Source: CADEEX01 sp964577955
GTDB taxonomy: Bacteria > Acidobacteriota > Vicinamibacteria > Vicinamibacterales > CAVVIG01
Reading direction: 5' to 3'
NCBI GenBank assembly: GCA_964577955.1
Contig: CAZOAZ010000013.1
Coordinates: 1 to 64,000 of the forward strand
DNA: 64,000 nucleotides
Positions 56,691 to 64,000 of this stretch are shown one piece after another (the stretch's first letter is position 1; each line of letters starts with the position of its first letter). The notes beneath the pieces are model-generated. The model saw nothing but the letters and a program-made list of their open reading frames with translations. It did not search any database and was not told where the DNA came from. Both the position numbers and the translations under genes were made by a program.

Positions 56691-57321
56691 AATCGCCGGC
56701 GAGCGCCGCGACCTGTTCGAGCGCACCAGGCTCCTCGAACAGGTGCGTGGCGCCTGGCACGATCTGCAGCTTCACTTCCCCGCGCATCTGACGCATCGCG
56801 TCGCGGTTCATCTGAATCACCAGCGTGTCCAGGCCGCCGACGATGAGCAGGGTGGGTGCCTTCACGTACGGCAGCGCATCGCCCGCTAGATCCGGCCGTC
56901 CTCCCCGCGACACCACCGCGGCAATCTCGCGCGGGCGATCCGCGGCCGCCATCAGCGCCGCCCCGCCACCGGTGCTGGCCCCGAACAGTCCAATCGGGAG
57001 CGATGCCGTTGACGGCTCACGCCGCAGCCAATCCACAATCCGCACGAGCCGGTCGGCAAGGCGCGGCATGTCGAAGCGATACTGGCGGGTGTGTTCGTCG
57101 ATGGCGTCCTCGGCAGGCGTGAGCAGGTCGATCAGCAGCGTCGCCAGGTGCCGCGCCTCGAGGGCCCGCGCCACATGCTGGTTCCGCGAACTGTGGCGGC
57201 TGCTGCCGCTGCCGTGGGCGAACAGCACGAGACCGCGCGACGCCGCAGGCACCGTCAAGTCGCCCTGCAGCTGCGCTCCGGTGATCGGCACGTAGACCGG
57301 AACAGTCACCCCAAGCCTCAC
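56659..57321 (-). CDS. Dienelactone-hydrolase-family alpha/beta hydrolase
   Basis: 220 residues from the GTG at 57321, which overlaps the stop of the preceding gene (GTGA). GLVLFAHGSGSSRHS is the oxyanion loop, GASTGGGAAL holds the nucleophile as Ser rather than the Cys of true dienelactone hydrolase, GGLDTLV the acid and GATHLFEEPG the His. This subgroup often sits beside phosphoribosyltransferase or erythromycin-esterase-like genes, as here. Substrate unknown; last gene of a coupled operon. Confidence 0.88.
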   Translation of the reverse strand: MRLGVTVPVYVPITGAQLQGDLTVPAASRGLVLFAHGSGSSRHSSRNQHVARALEARHLATLLIDLLTPAEDAIDEHTRQYRFDMPRLADRLVRIVDWLRREPSTASLPIGLFGASTGGGAALMAAADRPREIAAVVSRGGRPDLAGDALPYVKAPTLLIVGGLDTLVIQMNRDAMRQMRGEVKLQIVPGATHLFEEPGALEQVAALAGDWFIHHVRATP

Positions 57322-59315
57322 AATCCCGACGGAAATGTCTCGGCCGCGTCGCCGGCCTCCCACAACGGCTCGCGTTCGAGCGGCTCGAGCGCGCGCGTCT
57401 GGTCGAAATGCAGCACGTAGTCGAACTGCTCGGCGAGGTTGGCGCGGAAATAGTGGCTCGGTCGTTCGGTCTCAGGCAGATAGAGGACGCCGATCGCGCG
57501 CTCCAGCCTCGGCGTCGCGACCGCCTGTCGCAAGCCGGGATCGCGCCGCAGCGGCAACAGGAACCGCGGCACACCGACCTCGTGGAACAGCCGTTCGTAG
57601 CTCCCCGCCAGCCCCGGGCGCACCCGCTTGCGCTCGGCCGGCCCATCCCACTCGGATGCCGCCGTCACGGTTCCGGTGTAGGTGGTGAATCCCACGTTCA
57701 CGGCGCGATCGCCGTAGCGCTCGCGCACGAGCTGTCCGACGTTGAGCTCGCCGCGCGTGCTCATCTCCGTCGCCCGCGCATCGCCGAGGTGCGAGTTGTG
57801 GGCCCAGACCACCACGCGCGCATCGGGCCGCGTCCGCTCGAGAAAGCGCACCAGCTCCTGCAGCGTGTCCACCATGTGACGATCCCGCAGGTTCCACGAA
57901 TCGGCGCGTCCCAGGAACATCGTGCGGTAGTACTGCTCCGCGTTCCTGACGAGACGGGCGTTCTGTTCCGCGTAGAAGAACTCGTCGGCCGCGACGCGGC
58001 CGTCCCGGCTGGCATAGTCGGCACGCTGCCGGTGGAGCTCGAGCAACTGCGTGACGACCTCGCGCTCGCACGACGGGTGCAGCCCGGACGTGGTCGCATA
58101 CCCGTATTCCTGCAACGCCTCGCCGAACTGATCGAAGCATCCGTAGCGGCGGCGGGCGCGGCGCGCGCCGTCCGGATCGACTTTGTCCAGGTACTGCAGC
58201 ACCGCTTGCATCGAGGCTCTGAGGCTGTACAAGTCCAGCCCGTAGAATCCGGTGCGCTGGTCCGCGGGCCGTGCTTCGTTGTGCGTGCGCAACCAGCCGA
58301 CGAAGTCGAGCACATCCGCGTTGCGCCACATCCAGGTCGGAAAGCGGCCGAAATCGCCGAGCGCCTGCACCGCGTCTTCGTCCGGACCGCTGCCCCGCAC
58401 GTAGCGATTGATGCGGTACGCGTCCGGCCAATCGGCCTCGACCGCCACCGCTGAGAAGCCCTTCTCAACGATCAGCCGCCTGGTGATGAACGCGCGCTCG
58501 CGATAGAACTCGTGCGTGCCGTGGGTCGCTTCGCCGAGCAGGACGATGCGCGCGTCGCCGATCCCGTCAATCAGGGCGTCGTACTGCGCCGGATCCCCCT
58601 TCAGCTGAAGCAGGCCGCCGCGCAGAGTTGCCAGCGCGGCGTCGGGCGTCGCGGCTGCCGCGTTCGCACTCGATGAGGCCGCCGCCAGCAGCTGTTGGAC
58701 CTCAACGTCCGACGTTTGATCGAACGTCTCGTACCAGAGGCCAACCGCCTGCAGCGGCTCCGGCATCGACACGCACACCACTTCGTCGGCGATCGTGCCG
58801 AGATGGTCGCAGGTTTCGCGAGCCCCGACCGGCACGGCCACGACGATCCGCGCTGGCGACTGCTGACGCAACGCGAGAATCGCCGCCTGCATCGTCGACC
58901 CGGTGGCGAGGCCGTCGTCGACGACAATCACCGTCTTGTCGCGAACCGCCGCGGGAGGGCGAGTGCCTCGGTACAACCTGTCGCGCCGATCGAGCTCCAG
59001 GCGTTCGCGCACGGCCACCTGCTGCACGAGCGGGTACGGAATCCCGAGGTCGCGAATCAGATCGCGATTCAGCACTTCGATCCCGCCCGTAGCGATCGCG
59101 CCCATGGCGAATTCCTGATGCCCCGGCACGCCCAGCTTTCGCACCAGGAAGATGTCGAGCGGCAGGTTGAGCCGCGACGCCACTTCGTGCGCGACCGGAA
59201 TGCCGCCGCGCGGCAGTCCGAGCACGATCACGTCGGCGCGGCCCGTGTACTTGGTGAGTTTGGCGGCCAGCTGCCGCCCGGCGTCAAGACGATTGCGAAA
59301 CCGCATGAAGCTCAT
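57318..59315 (-). CDS. Phosphoribosyltransferase-erythromycin esterase fusion protein
   Basis: 665 residues. The N-terminal domain (about 1-210) is a type I PRTase: PRGGIPVAHEVA and the PRPP loop VIVVDDGLATGST (129-141). The second domain (about 235-650) belongs to the erythromycin esterase/succinoglycan family: LGEATHGTHEFYRER with His265, EADWPDAYRIN and WAHNSHLGD. The same fusion is known in Mycobacterium tuberculosis Rv2030c, next to hspX and acg in the DosR regulon. Its own reaction is unproven. ATG 59315 overlaps the upstream stop as ATGA. Confidence 0.9.
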   Translation of the reverse strand: MSFMRFRNRLDAGRQLAAKLTKYTGRADVIVLGLPRGGIPVAHEVASRLNLPLDIFLVRKLGVPGHQEFAMGAIATGGIEVLNRDLIRDLGIPYPLVQQVAVRERLELDRRDRLYRGTRPPAAVRDKTVIVVDDGLATGSTMQAAILALRQQSPARIVVAVPVGARETCDHLGTIADEVVCVSMPEPLQAVGLWYETFDQTSDVEVQQLLAAASSSANAAAATPDAALATLRGGLLQLKGDPAQYDALIDGIGDARIVLLGEATHGTHEFYRERAFITRRLIVEKGFSAVAVEADWPDAYRINRYVRGSGPDEDAVQALGDFGRFPTWMWRNADVLDFVGWLRTHNEARPADQRTGFYGLDLYSLRASMQAVLQYLDKVDPDGARRARRRYGCFDQFGEALQEYGYATTSGLHPSCEREVVTQLLELHRQRADYASRDGRVAADEFFYAEQNARLVRNAEQYYRTMFLGRADSWNLRDRHMVDTLQELVRFLERTRPDARVVVWAHNSHLGDARATEMSTRGELNVGQLVRERYGDRAVNVGFTTYTGTVTAASEWDGPAERKRVRPGLAGSYERLFHEVGVPRFLLPLRRDPGLRQAVATPRLERAIGVLYLPETERPSHYFRANLAEQFDYVLHFDQTRALEPLEREPLWEAGDAAETFPSGL

Positions 59316-59884
59316 TTCTCTGGCGCGTGAGACGCGACCAACTCAAAGTAGTGCACGACCTTCTGCCCGTTTTCATCGGCGTAGAAGATCTTCACCCCGA
59401 CCGCCGTCCGATCGACCGGCGCGGCGCCAGCGGCGGCGGCGCGCTCGGTCAGCCGTAACGTTTCGGTGACGCCGTTGGCGAAACGGATGACGATCTCTCT
59501 GCGCGAACGGCTGATGCGGACGACGGTCCCTTCGCTGATCCGCAGCCCTTCGTCGCTGACTTGATCGATTTCGGCCGCCATCTCCCGTGTGCCGGACACC
59601 GAATAGTGCACGACGATGGTTCGCCCCTCCTGCAACCCCTCCAGGGCGTCGATACCCGGCCGCTTTCCGCCGTGGACGAGCAGGTTTTCAGTGAACGTGA
59701 AGGCGTGTTCGACGCCATCGATCGTCTTCACAATGATGATGTTCGCGGCTCGATACAACTTCTTCATCGTCCCTTCGAGAGCCAGGGTGCCGAGCACCGG
59801 CGGCGGCGATTGCGCGCGAAGTGGCGATCCGCTTGACAGCGTGGCGGCCAGAAGGCCAGCAGCAGCGATGGCTCGTGTGTTCAT
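59312..59884 (-). CDS. Secreted hypothetical protein
   Basis: 190 residues with a signal peptide (about 1-24, AAAGLLAATLSSGSPLRAQ). The mature part is beta-rich, with two regularly spaced segments (LYRAANIIIVKTIDGVEHAFTF and TVVRISRSRREIVIRFANG) that look like related small barrels, and no Cys. No family recognised. Both ends overlap neighbouring genes by ATGA, so it is part of a tightly coupled four-gene operon with the GyrI-like protein, the PRTase-esterase and the hydrolase. Confidence 0.75.
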   Translation of the reverse strand: MNTRAIAAAGLLAATLSSGSPLRAQSPPPVLGTLALEGTMKKLYRAANIIIVKTIDGVEHAFTFTENLLVHGGKRPGIDALEGLQEGRTIVVHYSVSGTREMAAEIDQVSDEGLRISEGTVVRISRSRREIVIRFANGVTETLRLTERAAAAGAAPVDRTAVGVKIFYADENGQKVVHYFELVASHAPEK

Positions 59885-60507
59885 GACGTCCTCGGCCCGA
59901 CGCGCAGGCGGATGATGGTGAGGTACCGTTCTGGATCCCCGGCAAAGATCATCCCGGGGCCTTTGACGTACTCTTCTTCGTGGTCGCCGATCACCTCGAG
60001 GCCCTGTGCCGTGATGAAGCGGCGCAGACGTTCGATGTCGGGCTGCTCCGTGCTGTACGACCCGACATGAAGGACTTCGGCCACGTCGCCGTACTCCCAG
60101 GTGGTGATGGCACTGGGCAGAGCACCGGCAGGGGCCGCCGCCAGAGCCGCGGTTTCCGACACCGGCAATGCGTACTGCCCGACCCATCGGTCCTTCGGCG
60201 TGTCTTCCGGTCTGGGCCAGCGAGCGCGAGGCGCCGGCGGCCGTGACATCCTCGAGACGCCCGGCAGTGCGAAGTAGGTGCTGAACAGCTGCTTGAACGA
60301 CGCCGCGCCCACCACGCTCGGATCGCCTGTGGCCTCCACAACCAGCATGCGTTGTGGGGGCAGATGCGTCAGCCGCGGCTCTCGCAGATCGGCAAACTGC
60401 GATGGATCGGGGCCACGGCGCAGCCAGACCGCCAGGAACGCGCCGCCGATGGCGACGAGCGCCGCGACGGCGATACCCCGTGCGGTGTTTCTTCCTGAGA
60501 TCTTCAT
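59881..60507 (-). CDS. Membrane-anchored GyrI-like small-molecule-binding protein
   Basis: 208 residues from the ATG at 60507 (a TTG at 60525 is possible). One hydrophobic N-terminal helix (GIAVAALVAIGGAFLAVWL) then a GyrI/effector-binding fold: MLVVEATGDPS, TTWEYGDVAEVLHVGSYSTE, IERLRRFITAQGLEVIGDHE and a final RYLTIIRLRV strand. Such domains bind hydrophobic cations in MerR/AraC regulators; a stand-alone anchored form could sequester or hydrolyse ligands. It is coupled to the downstream gene by ATGA. Confidence 0.78.
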   Translation of the reverse strand: MKISGRNTARGIAVAALVAIGGAFLAVWLRRGPDPSQFADLREPRLTHLPPQRMLVVEATGDPSVVGAASFKQLFSTYFALPGVSRMSRPPAPRARWPRPEDTPKDRWVGQYALPVSETAALAAAPAGALPSAITTWEYGDVAEVLHVGSYSTEQPDIERLRRFITAQGLEVIGDHEEEYVKGPGMIFAGDPERYLTIIRLRVGPRTS

Positions 60508-60559
60508 GCGACGACCATTGAGCAATGCGCATGCCGGACTGAGCTGCGCACGTCCGACC

Positions 60560-61216
60560 TCAGTACCACAACGAAATCATGAGTCGCGTGAGGAAGAAGT
60601 CGACGGCGATCACCGCGACTGAACCGGCGACGACGGCGCGCGTCGTGGACCGCCCGACGCCCTGCGTGCCGCCGGTTGTCTGGAGCCCGACATGACACGC
60701 GATGCTAGCGTCCGCGATGACCGTCAGCACCGGCGCCATCAGTGTTCCGGCCAGGATGCGTGGCAGGACCAGCTTGCGAATCGGATCCGTCCCGAGGACG
60801 CGCAAGGCGCTGATCTGACTGGTGACTTCCATTGAGCCCAGTTCGGCGGCGATCCCCGCGCCCGCGCGCCCGCACCGCATCAAACCGGTCAACACCGGTC
60901 CCAGGTTCTTGACCATCGTGGCGCTTACCAGCCGGCCCACGACCGGCCGGGCGCCGTACGCATCGAGCGTGATGCCACTCTGCAACGCGAGCGCCGCGCC
61001 GGTGAAGAACGCCGTCAGCATGATCACGGTTAGTGTGCCCACACCAACCACGTCGAGCTGCTCGATCATGTTGCGGACGTACCAGCGTTTGAACAGGAGG
61101 GCCCGACACGCCGCCGACATCATCAAGCAGTAAGTTTGAACTTCGAGCGCGATCGCCTTGAGGGTCTCGTCGATCCGACGCACACGGAGACCTCGCGCTG
61201 GAACCGGCAGTGACAT
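60560..61216 (-). CDS. MlaE/YrbE-type ABC permease with an internal deletion
   Basis: 218 residues against a family norm near 255. The N-terminus and core are typical: LDVVGVGTLTVIMLTAFFTGAALALQ, GRAGAGIAAELGSMEVTSQISALRVLGTDP. The C-terminus (GLQTTGGTQGVGRSTTRAVV and VDFFLTRLM) is also typical. Between VLTVIADASI and CHVGLQTTGG about 40-45 residues, with one membrane helix and its loop, are absent while the frame is kept. No MlaF ATPase or MlaD substrate-binding gene is nearby. Function in lipid transport is doubtful unless the deleted helix is dispensable. Confidence 0.82.
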   Translation of the reverse strand: MSLPVPARGLRVRRIDETLKAIALEVQTYCLMMSAACRALLFKRWYVRNMIEQLDVVGVGTLTVIMLTAFFTGAALALQSGITLDAYGARPVVGRLVSATMVKNLGPVLTGLMRCGRAGAGIAAELGSMEVTSQISALRVLGTDPIRKLVLPRILAGTLMAPVLTVIADASIACHVGLQTTGGTQGVGRSTTRAVVAGSVAVIAVDFFLTRLMISLWY

Positions 61217-61514
61217 CGTCGGTTTACCTGAATCTGATCAGGAGCACGGCGGTTCGCCGCCGCTCGAGGTGGATTTCGCTCATTGGCTGGGCATGGGCAA
61301 CAGCGATACCGACCCTCTCCGCTTCGCATGGCCTGTGTCCGCAACCCATCTTGCCGAATGGTCCAGGCAAATTTTCGCGGTCCTGGGGAATTCCCCTCGA
61401 TCATCCGCCGCTCACACTCGAGAACATGGAGATTGGCCGCCAGCCGAAGTGGGTACGCGGTTTGCCTTGCAGTTGTCGCGTCATTACCCCTAGTCACTTC
61501 TGAGAGGAGTGGTC
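61217..61514. promoter_or_regulatory. Divergent region between MlaE-like and Hsp20 genes
   Basis: 298 nt without a recognisable gene. It contains the perfect palindrome GGGGAATTCCCC (61384-61395), preceded by GGTCCAGGCAAATTTTCGCGGTCC, and the strong ribosome site TGAGAGGAG before 61515. The palindrome lies 120 nt before the Hsp20 start and belongs to a motif set seen elsewhere in the island. No CIRCE element is seen. Confidence 0.4.
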
Positions 61515-62027
61515 ATGTCCGAACAGAAAAAGACAGAACTGGTTCCCACTCGTGTCGCCCGCGATCCGTTTGCGCTCATGCGCCAGATGACCTCGGAGTT
61601 CGATCGGGTTCTCAGCGACTGGCCCGCGTTTCGATTCCCGACCCTCGGCGCCATGAAGGCCGACGGGCTCTGGGCACCCAAGACCGACGTCTTCGAACGC
61701 GACGGCCGTCTCGTCACCCGCGTCGACCTGCCCGGCATGAAGAAAGAGGACATCCTCATCGAGGCCACGGACGGTCATCTGACCCTGTCCGGCGAGCGTA
61801 AGTCGGATGTCGAGGAGAAGAAGGACGGCGTGTATCGCCGCGAGCGCGAATACGGCAGCTTCTCCCGCATGGTGCCGCTGCCGGAGGGCGTGAAGCTCGA
61901 CGATATCAAGGCAACCTTCGCCGACGGCGTTCTCGAGGTGTCCGTCCCGTTGCCGGCGCAGCCCGCCAAGAACAGCCGGAAGGTTCAGATCGAGGACGCC
62001 AAGGCCAAGTCAAAGAGCGCGGCGTAG
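61515..62027 (+). CDS. Hsp20/alpha-crystallin small heat-shock protein
   Basis: 170 residues from the ATG at 61515 with GAGAGGAG upstream. DPFALMRQMTSEFDRV is the usual N-terminal helix; the alpha-crystallin domain runs about 50-150 with LVTRVDLPGMKKEDILIEA, LTLSGER, YGSFSRMVPLP and FADGVLEVSVPLP, the last being the A-x-x-x-n-GvL signature. ATP-independent holdase that keeps denatured proteins soluble. It is 9 nt upstream of the CBS gene, with which it should be co-transcribed. Confidence 0.95.
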   Translation: MSEQKKTELVPTRVARDPFALMRQMTSEFDRVLSDWPAFRFPTLGAMKADGLWAPKTDVFERDGRLVTRVDLPGMKKEDILIEATDGHLTLSGERKSDVEEKKDGVYRREREYGSFSRMVPLPEGVKLDDIKATFADGVLEVSVPLPAQPAKNSRKVQIEDAKAKSKSAA

Positions 62028-62036
62028 GAGGCTGCC

Positions 62037-62498
62037 ATGAAGGTCAAGGACATCATGACGGTCGAGCCGCGGACCTGCGGCCCGGACACGAATCTGGCGG
62101 CCGCCGCGGCGCTCATGCTCGACGCTGACTGCGGGATGCTGCCGGTCGTGATCGGCGGCAAGCTCGCGGGCGTCGTCACCGATCGCGACCTCTACATCGC
62201 TCTGGCGACGCGGAACCAGCGGCCGTCGGATCTGAGCATCGGCGACGTGATGCAGACGCCGCTCCACACCTGCGGACCGGACGACGACGTGGAGATGGCG
62301 CTGGCCACGATGAAGCAGCATCGCGTGCGCCGGCTGCCGGTCGAGGGCTTCGGCGGCACGGTGATCGGGGTCCTTTCGCTCAACGACATCGCCAGGGCGG
62401 CGGGCAGCAAGAGAGGCATCACGAGCGCCGAGTTGATCGGCACGCTGCAGGCCATCTCACACCAGCACCGGCCGGTTCCGCACGTCGCCTCCGTCTAG
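62037..62498 (+). CDS. CBS-domain pair protein
   Basis: 153 residues with AGGAGG 6 nt before the ATG. Two CBS motifs: MKVKDIMTVEPRTCGPD..LPVVIGGKLAGVVTDRD, and IGDVMQTPLHTCGPDD..RVRRLPVEGFGGTVIGVLS. No catalytic domain is attached, as in Hrp1 of M. tuberculosis. CBS pairs bind adenine nucleotides and report energy charge; a partner is not evident. Second gene of the Hsp20 operon. Confidence 0.92.
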   Translation: MKVKDIMTVEPRTCGPDTNLAAAAALMLDADCGMLPVVIGGKLAGVVTDRDLYIALATRNQRPSDLSIGDVMQTPLHTCGPDDDVEMALATMKQHRVRRLPVEGFGGTVIGVLSLNDIARAAGSKRGITSAELIGTLQAISHQHRPVPHVASV

Positions 62499-62676
62499 GC
62501 CACCAGCGCCGCCGCCCGTCGCCGACGCTCGGGCCGATCGGTGGCGGCGTCAACCAGCCCGCGACGCGTTGCTCGATGCCCTGACCGCCGCGCAGTTTCT
62601 GATGCGGACCGCCCGCGGCGCCTTCGTGCACTACCGCGGCGAGTCGTAGCCAACAACCCGGAACGGCGGGAGCATC
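62499..62676. other. Gap before the nitroreductase; possible gene remnant
   Basis: 178 nt. One plus-strand frame ends ALTAAQFLMRTARGAFVHYR before a stop at 62649, protein-like but too short to assign. No promoter or terminator is convincing. Confidence 0.2.
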
Positions 62677-63285
62677 ATGGATCGTCAGCAATACACGCTC
62701 AGTGCACTCGACGCGATCTTCACGCGCCGATCGGTTCGCGCCTACACCGGTGAACGGATCGACGCCGCGACCGTTCGATCGCTGCTCGACGCGGCGGTGC
62801 AGGCCCCGACCGCCATGCACGGCGAGCCCTGGGCGTTCATCGTGATCCAGAACGCCGAGACGCTGAAACGGATTTCGGATCGGGCGAAAGGGCATTGGGC
62901 GACGGAGGCGGCCCGCTATCGGGATCTTCATCCCGCCGCCGCCGGATCACTGCAGGGCGGATTTGCCGCGCGCTTCGCGGCGCCAGACTTTTCGATCTTC
63001 TACGATGCGGGAACGCTGATCGCGATCTGCGCCAAGACCACCGGCCCGTTCGTCGCCGCCGACTGCTGGCTCGCGGCCGAGAACCTGATGCTCGCCGCGG
63101 CGGCACTGGGACTGGGCACCTGCTGTATCGGCTCCGCGGTCCCGGCCCTGAACAGCGCCGACACCCGGACGGAGCTATCGCTGGCGGCCGGCCTCGAGGT
63201 CATCGCGCCAATCGTGGTTGGCGTCGCGCGCGAGCCAGGGCAAGCGTCCGGCCGGAACGACCCAGAGATCGTCTGCTGGCAATGA
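62677..63285 (+). CDS. Nitroreductase family FMN protein
   Basis: 202 residues. ALDAIFTRRSVRAYTGERID is the phosphate-binding start; MHGEPWAFIVI and the C-terminal GLGTCCIGSAVPAL loop bind FMN. A substrate pocket segment with DAGTLIAIC follows. Members reduce nitro, enone or quinone groups with NAD(P)H, or are redox-inactive flavin stores like Acg of mycobacteria. It follows the Hsp20-CBS pair by 178 nt. Confidence 0.9.
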   Translation: MDRQQYTLSALDAIFTRRSVRAYTGERIDAATVRSLLDAAVQAPTAMHGEPWAFIVIQNAETLKRISDRAKGHWATEAARYRDLHPAAAGSLQGGFAARFAAPDFSIFYDAGTLIAICAKTTGPFVAADCWLAAENLMLAAAALGLGTCCIGSAVPALNSADTRTELSLAAGLEVIAPIVVGVAREPGQASGRNDPEIVCWQ

Positions 63286-63297
63286 ACGGCCACGAGC

Positions 63298-64000
63298 ATG
63301 CCTGACGCGAAGACGCCGTCGCCGAAGCGGCCTGCGGCGCTGAGCGCACGCCTGCTCACCGTCTATGCCGCGGCGTTGACCGGCTTCTTGTGGCTGTTCT
63401 TCGCGACCCGGCCGGCCCCCCAGCAGACACTCTCCTACAGCGACTTCCTGCAGTTGCTCGTCAGGGACGAGGTCGTCGAGGTCGTCATCGACCAACAGCA
63501 CATTCGCGGCAGCCTCAAGAAGGATGCGGCACCGTTCGTGACGACGCGGCTCGACGATCCGCAGTTGTTGCCGCAACTGCAGCAGCACGGCGTGAAATTC
63601 ACCGCCGAGGTCACGTCGGACTTCTGGCCCGCGATCACGAGTCTGCTCTTGCCGCTCGTCGTGGTGGTCGGCGTGTGGAGCCTGGTCGCGCGCAACCTCC
63701 GACCAGGTCAGGGCGCGATCGCCTTCGAGCGGAGCCGCGCCAAGATCTATGCGGAAAGCGATGTCAAGGTGACCTTTGCCGACGTCGCCGGCATCGACGA
63801 GGCAACCGACGAACTCCGCGAAATTGTCGGGTTTCTCCAGCACCCCAAGAAGTACACCGATCTCGGCGGTCGCATTCCGAAAGGCGTCCTGCTCCTCGGG
63901 CCGCCCGGCACGGGCAAAACGCTCCTGGCGCGCGCGGTCGCCGGCGAAGCCCGGGTCCCCTTCTTCAGCTTGAGCGGTTCGGAATTCGTCGAAATGTTCG
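63298..64000 (+). CDS. ftsH: FtsH-type ATP-dependent zinc metalloprotease (5' part, runs off the window)
   Basis: 234 codons visible from the ATG at 63298, 12 nt after the nitroreductase. N-terminal membrane segment (about 20-37), a periplasmic loop, second membrane segment (about 115-132), then the AAA domain with VTFADVAGIDEA and Walker A GPPGTGKT (201-208), closing SLSGSEFVEMF at the window edge. The zinc protease HExxH part is outside. The protein degrades membrane and regulatory proteins. Its place after stress genes suggests a second, stress-linked FtsH. Confidence 0.93.
   Translation, partial: MPDAKTPSPKRPAALSARLLTVYAAALTGFLWLFFATRPAPQQTLSYSDFLQLLVRDEVVEVVIDQQHIRGSLKKDAAPFVTTRLDDPQLLPQLQQHGVKFTAEVTSDFWPAITSLLLPLVVVVGVWSLVARNLRPGQGAIAFERSRAKIYAESDVKVTFADVAGIDEATDELREIVGFLQHPKKYTDLGGRIPKGVLLLGPPGTGKTLLARAVAGEARVPFFSLSGSEFVEMF

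Noticed and set aside
62541..62649. Short plus-strand gene before the nitroreductase
   Set aside because: About 36 codons, no ribosome site and no recognisable domain; noted only as a possible remnant.

Overview
This is a GC-rich, gene-dense stretch of bacterial chromosome. No rRNA, tRNA or taxonomic marker is present. Three things point, moderately, to a soil Acidobacteriota of the Vicinamibacteria type: families of short palindromic repeats (GGACAGGCTAAAGCCTGTCC-like, and GGCGGAC/GTCCGCC double hairpins) scattered between and inside genes; the gene repertoire; and the mix of ATG, GTG and TTG starts. This placement is an inference from recollection of such repeats.

Left part (146-29541): a polyketide gene cluster. 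Eleven genes run leftwards from 28593 to 146 with gaps from 113 nt down to ATGA overlaps, so they probably form one operon. In transcription order they are: PKS A (KS-AT-DH-ACP, no KR), a HemN-like radical SAM enzyme, a stand-alone FabG-type ketoreductase, PKS B (KS, shortened AT lacking its serine, ER, KR, ACP), PKS C (KS-AT-DH-ER-KR-ACP), two cytochromes P450, a flavin-dependent halogenase-like protein, an M24 metallopeptidase-like protein, PKS D (TubC-type docking domain-KS-AT-ACP-TE) and an SDR reductase. A type II thioesterase is divergently transcribed from the same 190-nt control region. The set PKS without KR + radical SAM + trans KR is the arrangement I recall for jawsamycin (Jaw4/Jaw5/Jaw6), where a radical SAM enzyme installs cyclopropanes on an iteratively growing chain. 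The window may therefore encode a cyclopropane-bearing or otherwise C-C-modified, possibly halogenated and P450-oxidised polyketide. Several repeats sit in frame inside PKS C and at the end of PKS D.

Middle part (29554-33587): small unrelated genes, namely GNAT, DUF2252, GIY-YIG, NIPSNAP, a lactate/malate-dehydrogenase-like enzyme with an atypical specificity residue, and an unrecognised protein.

Right part (33768-64000): a stress and energy island. It holds four universal stress proteins, a pentaheme and a monoheme cytochrome c, a receiver-only response regulator, a VIT1/CCC1-like transporter, a P2-type ATPase, a zinc alcohol dehydrogenase, a GNAT-acyl-CoA-synthetase (Pat-like) protein, an ABC exporter, Hsp20, a CBS-pair protein, a nitroreductase, a phosphoribosyltransferase-erythromycin-esterase fusion and the start of FtsH. 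Many of these families are the ones in the mycobacterial DosR dormancy regulon. Recurrent short intergenic motifs (TAGTCCS; GGRAAWTTCCCC) suggest shared control. The island also holds a 166-bp miniature element with 31-bp perfect inverted repeats, a decayed dihydroorotate-dehydrogenase-like gene next to 60-bp direct repeats, a Yip1-pseudoprotease fusion, and an MlaE permease with an internal deletion.
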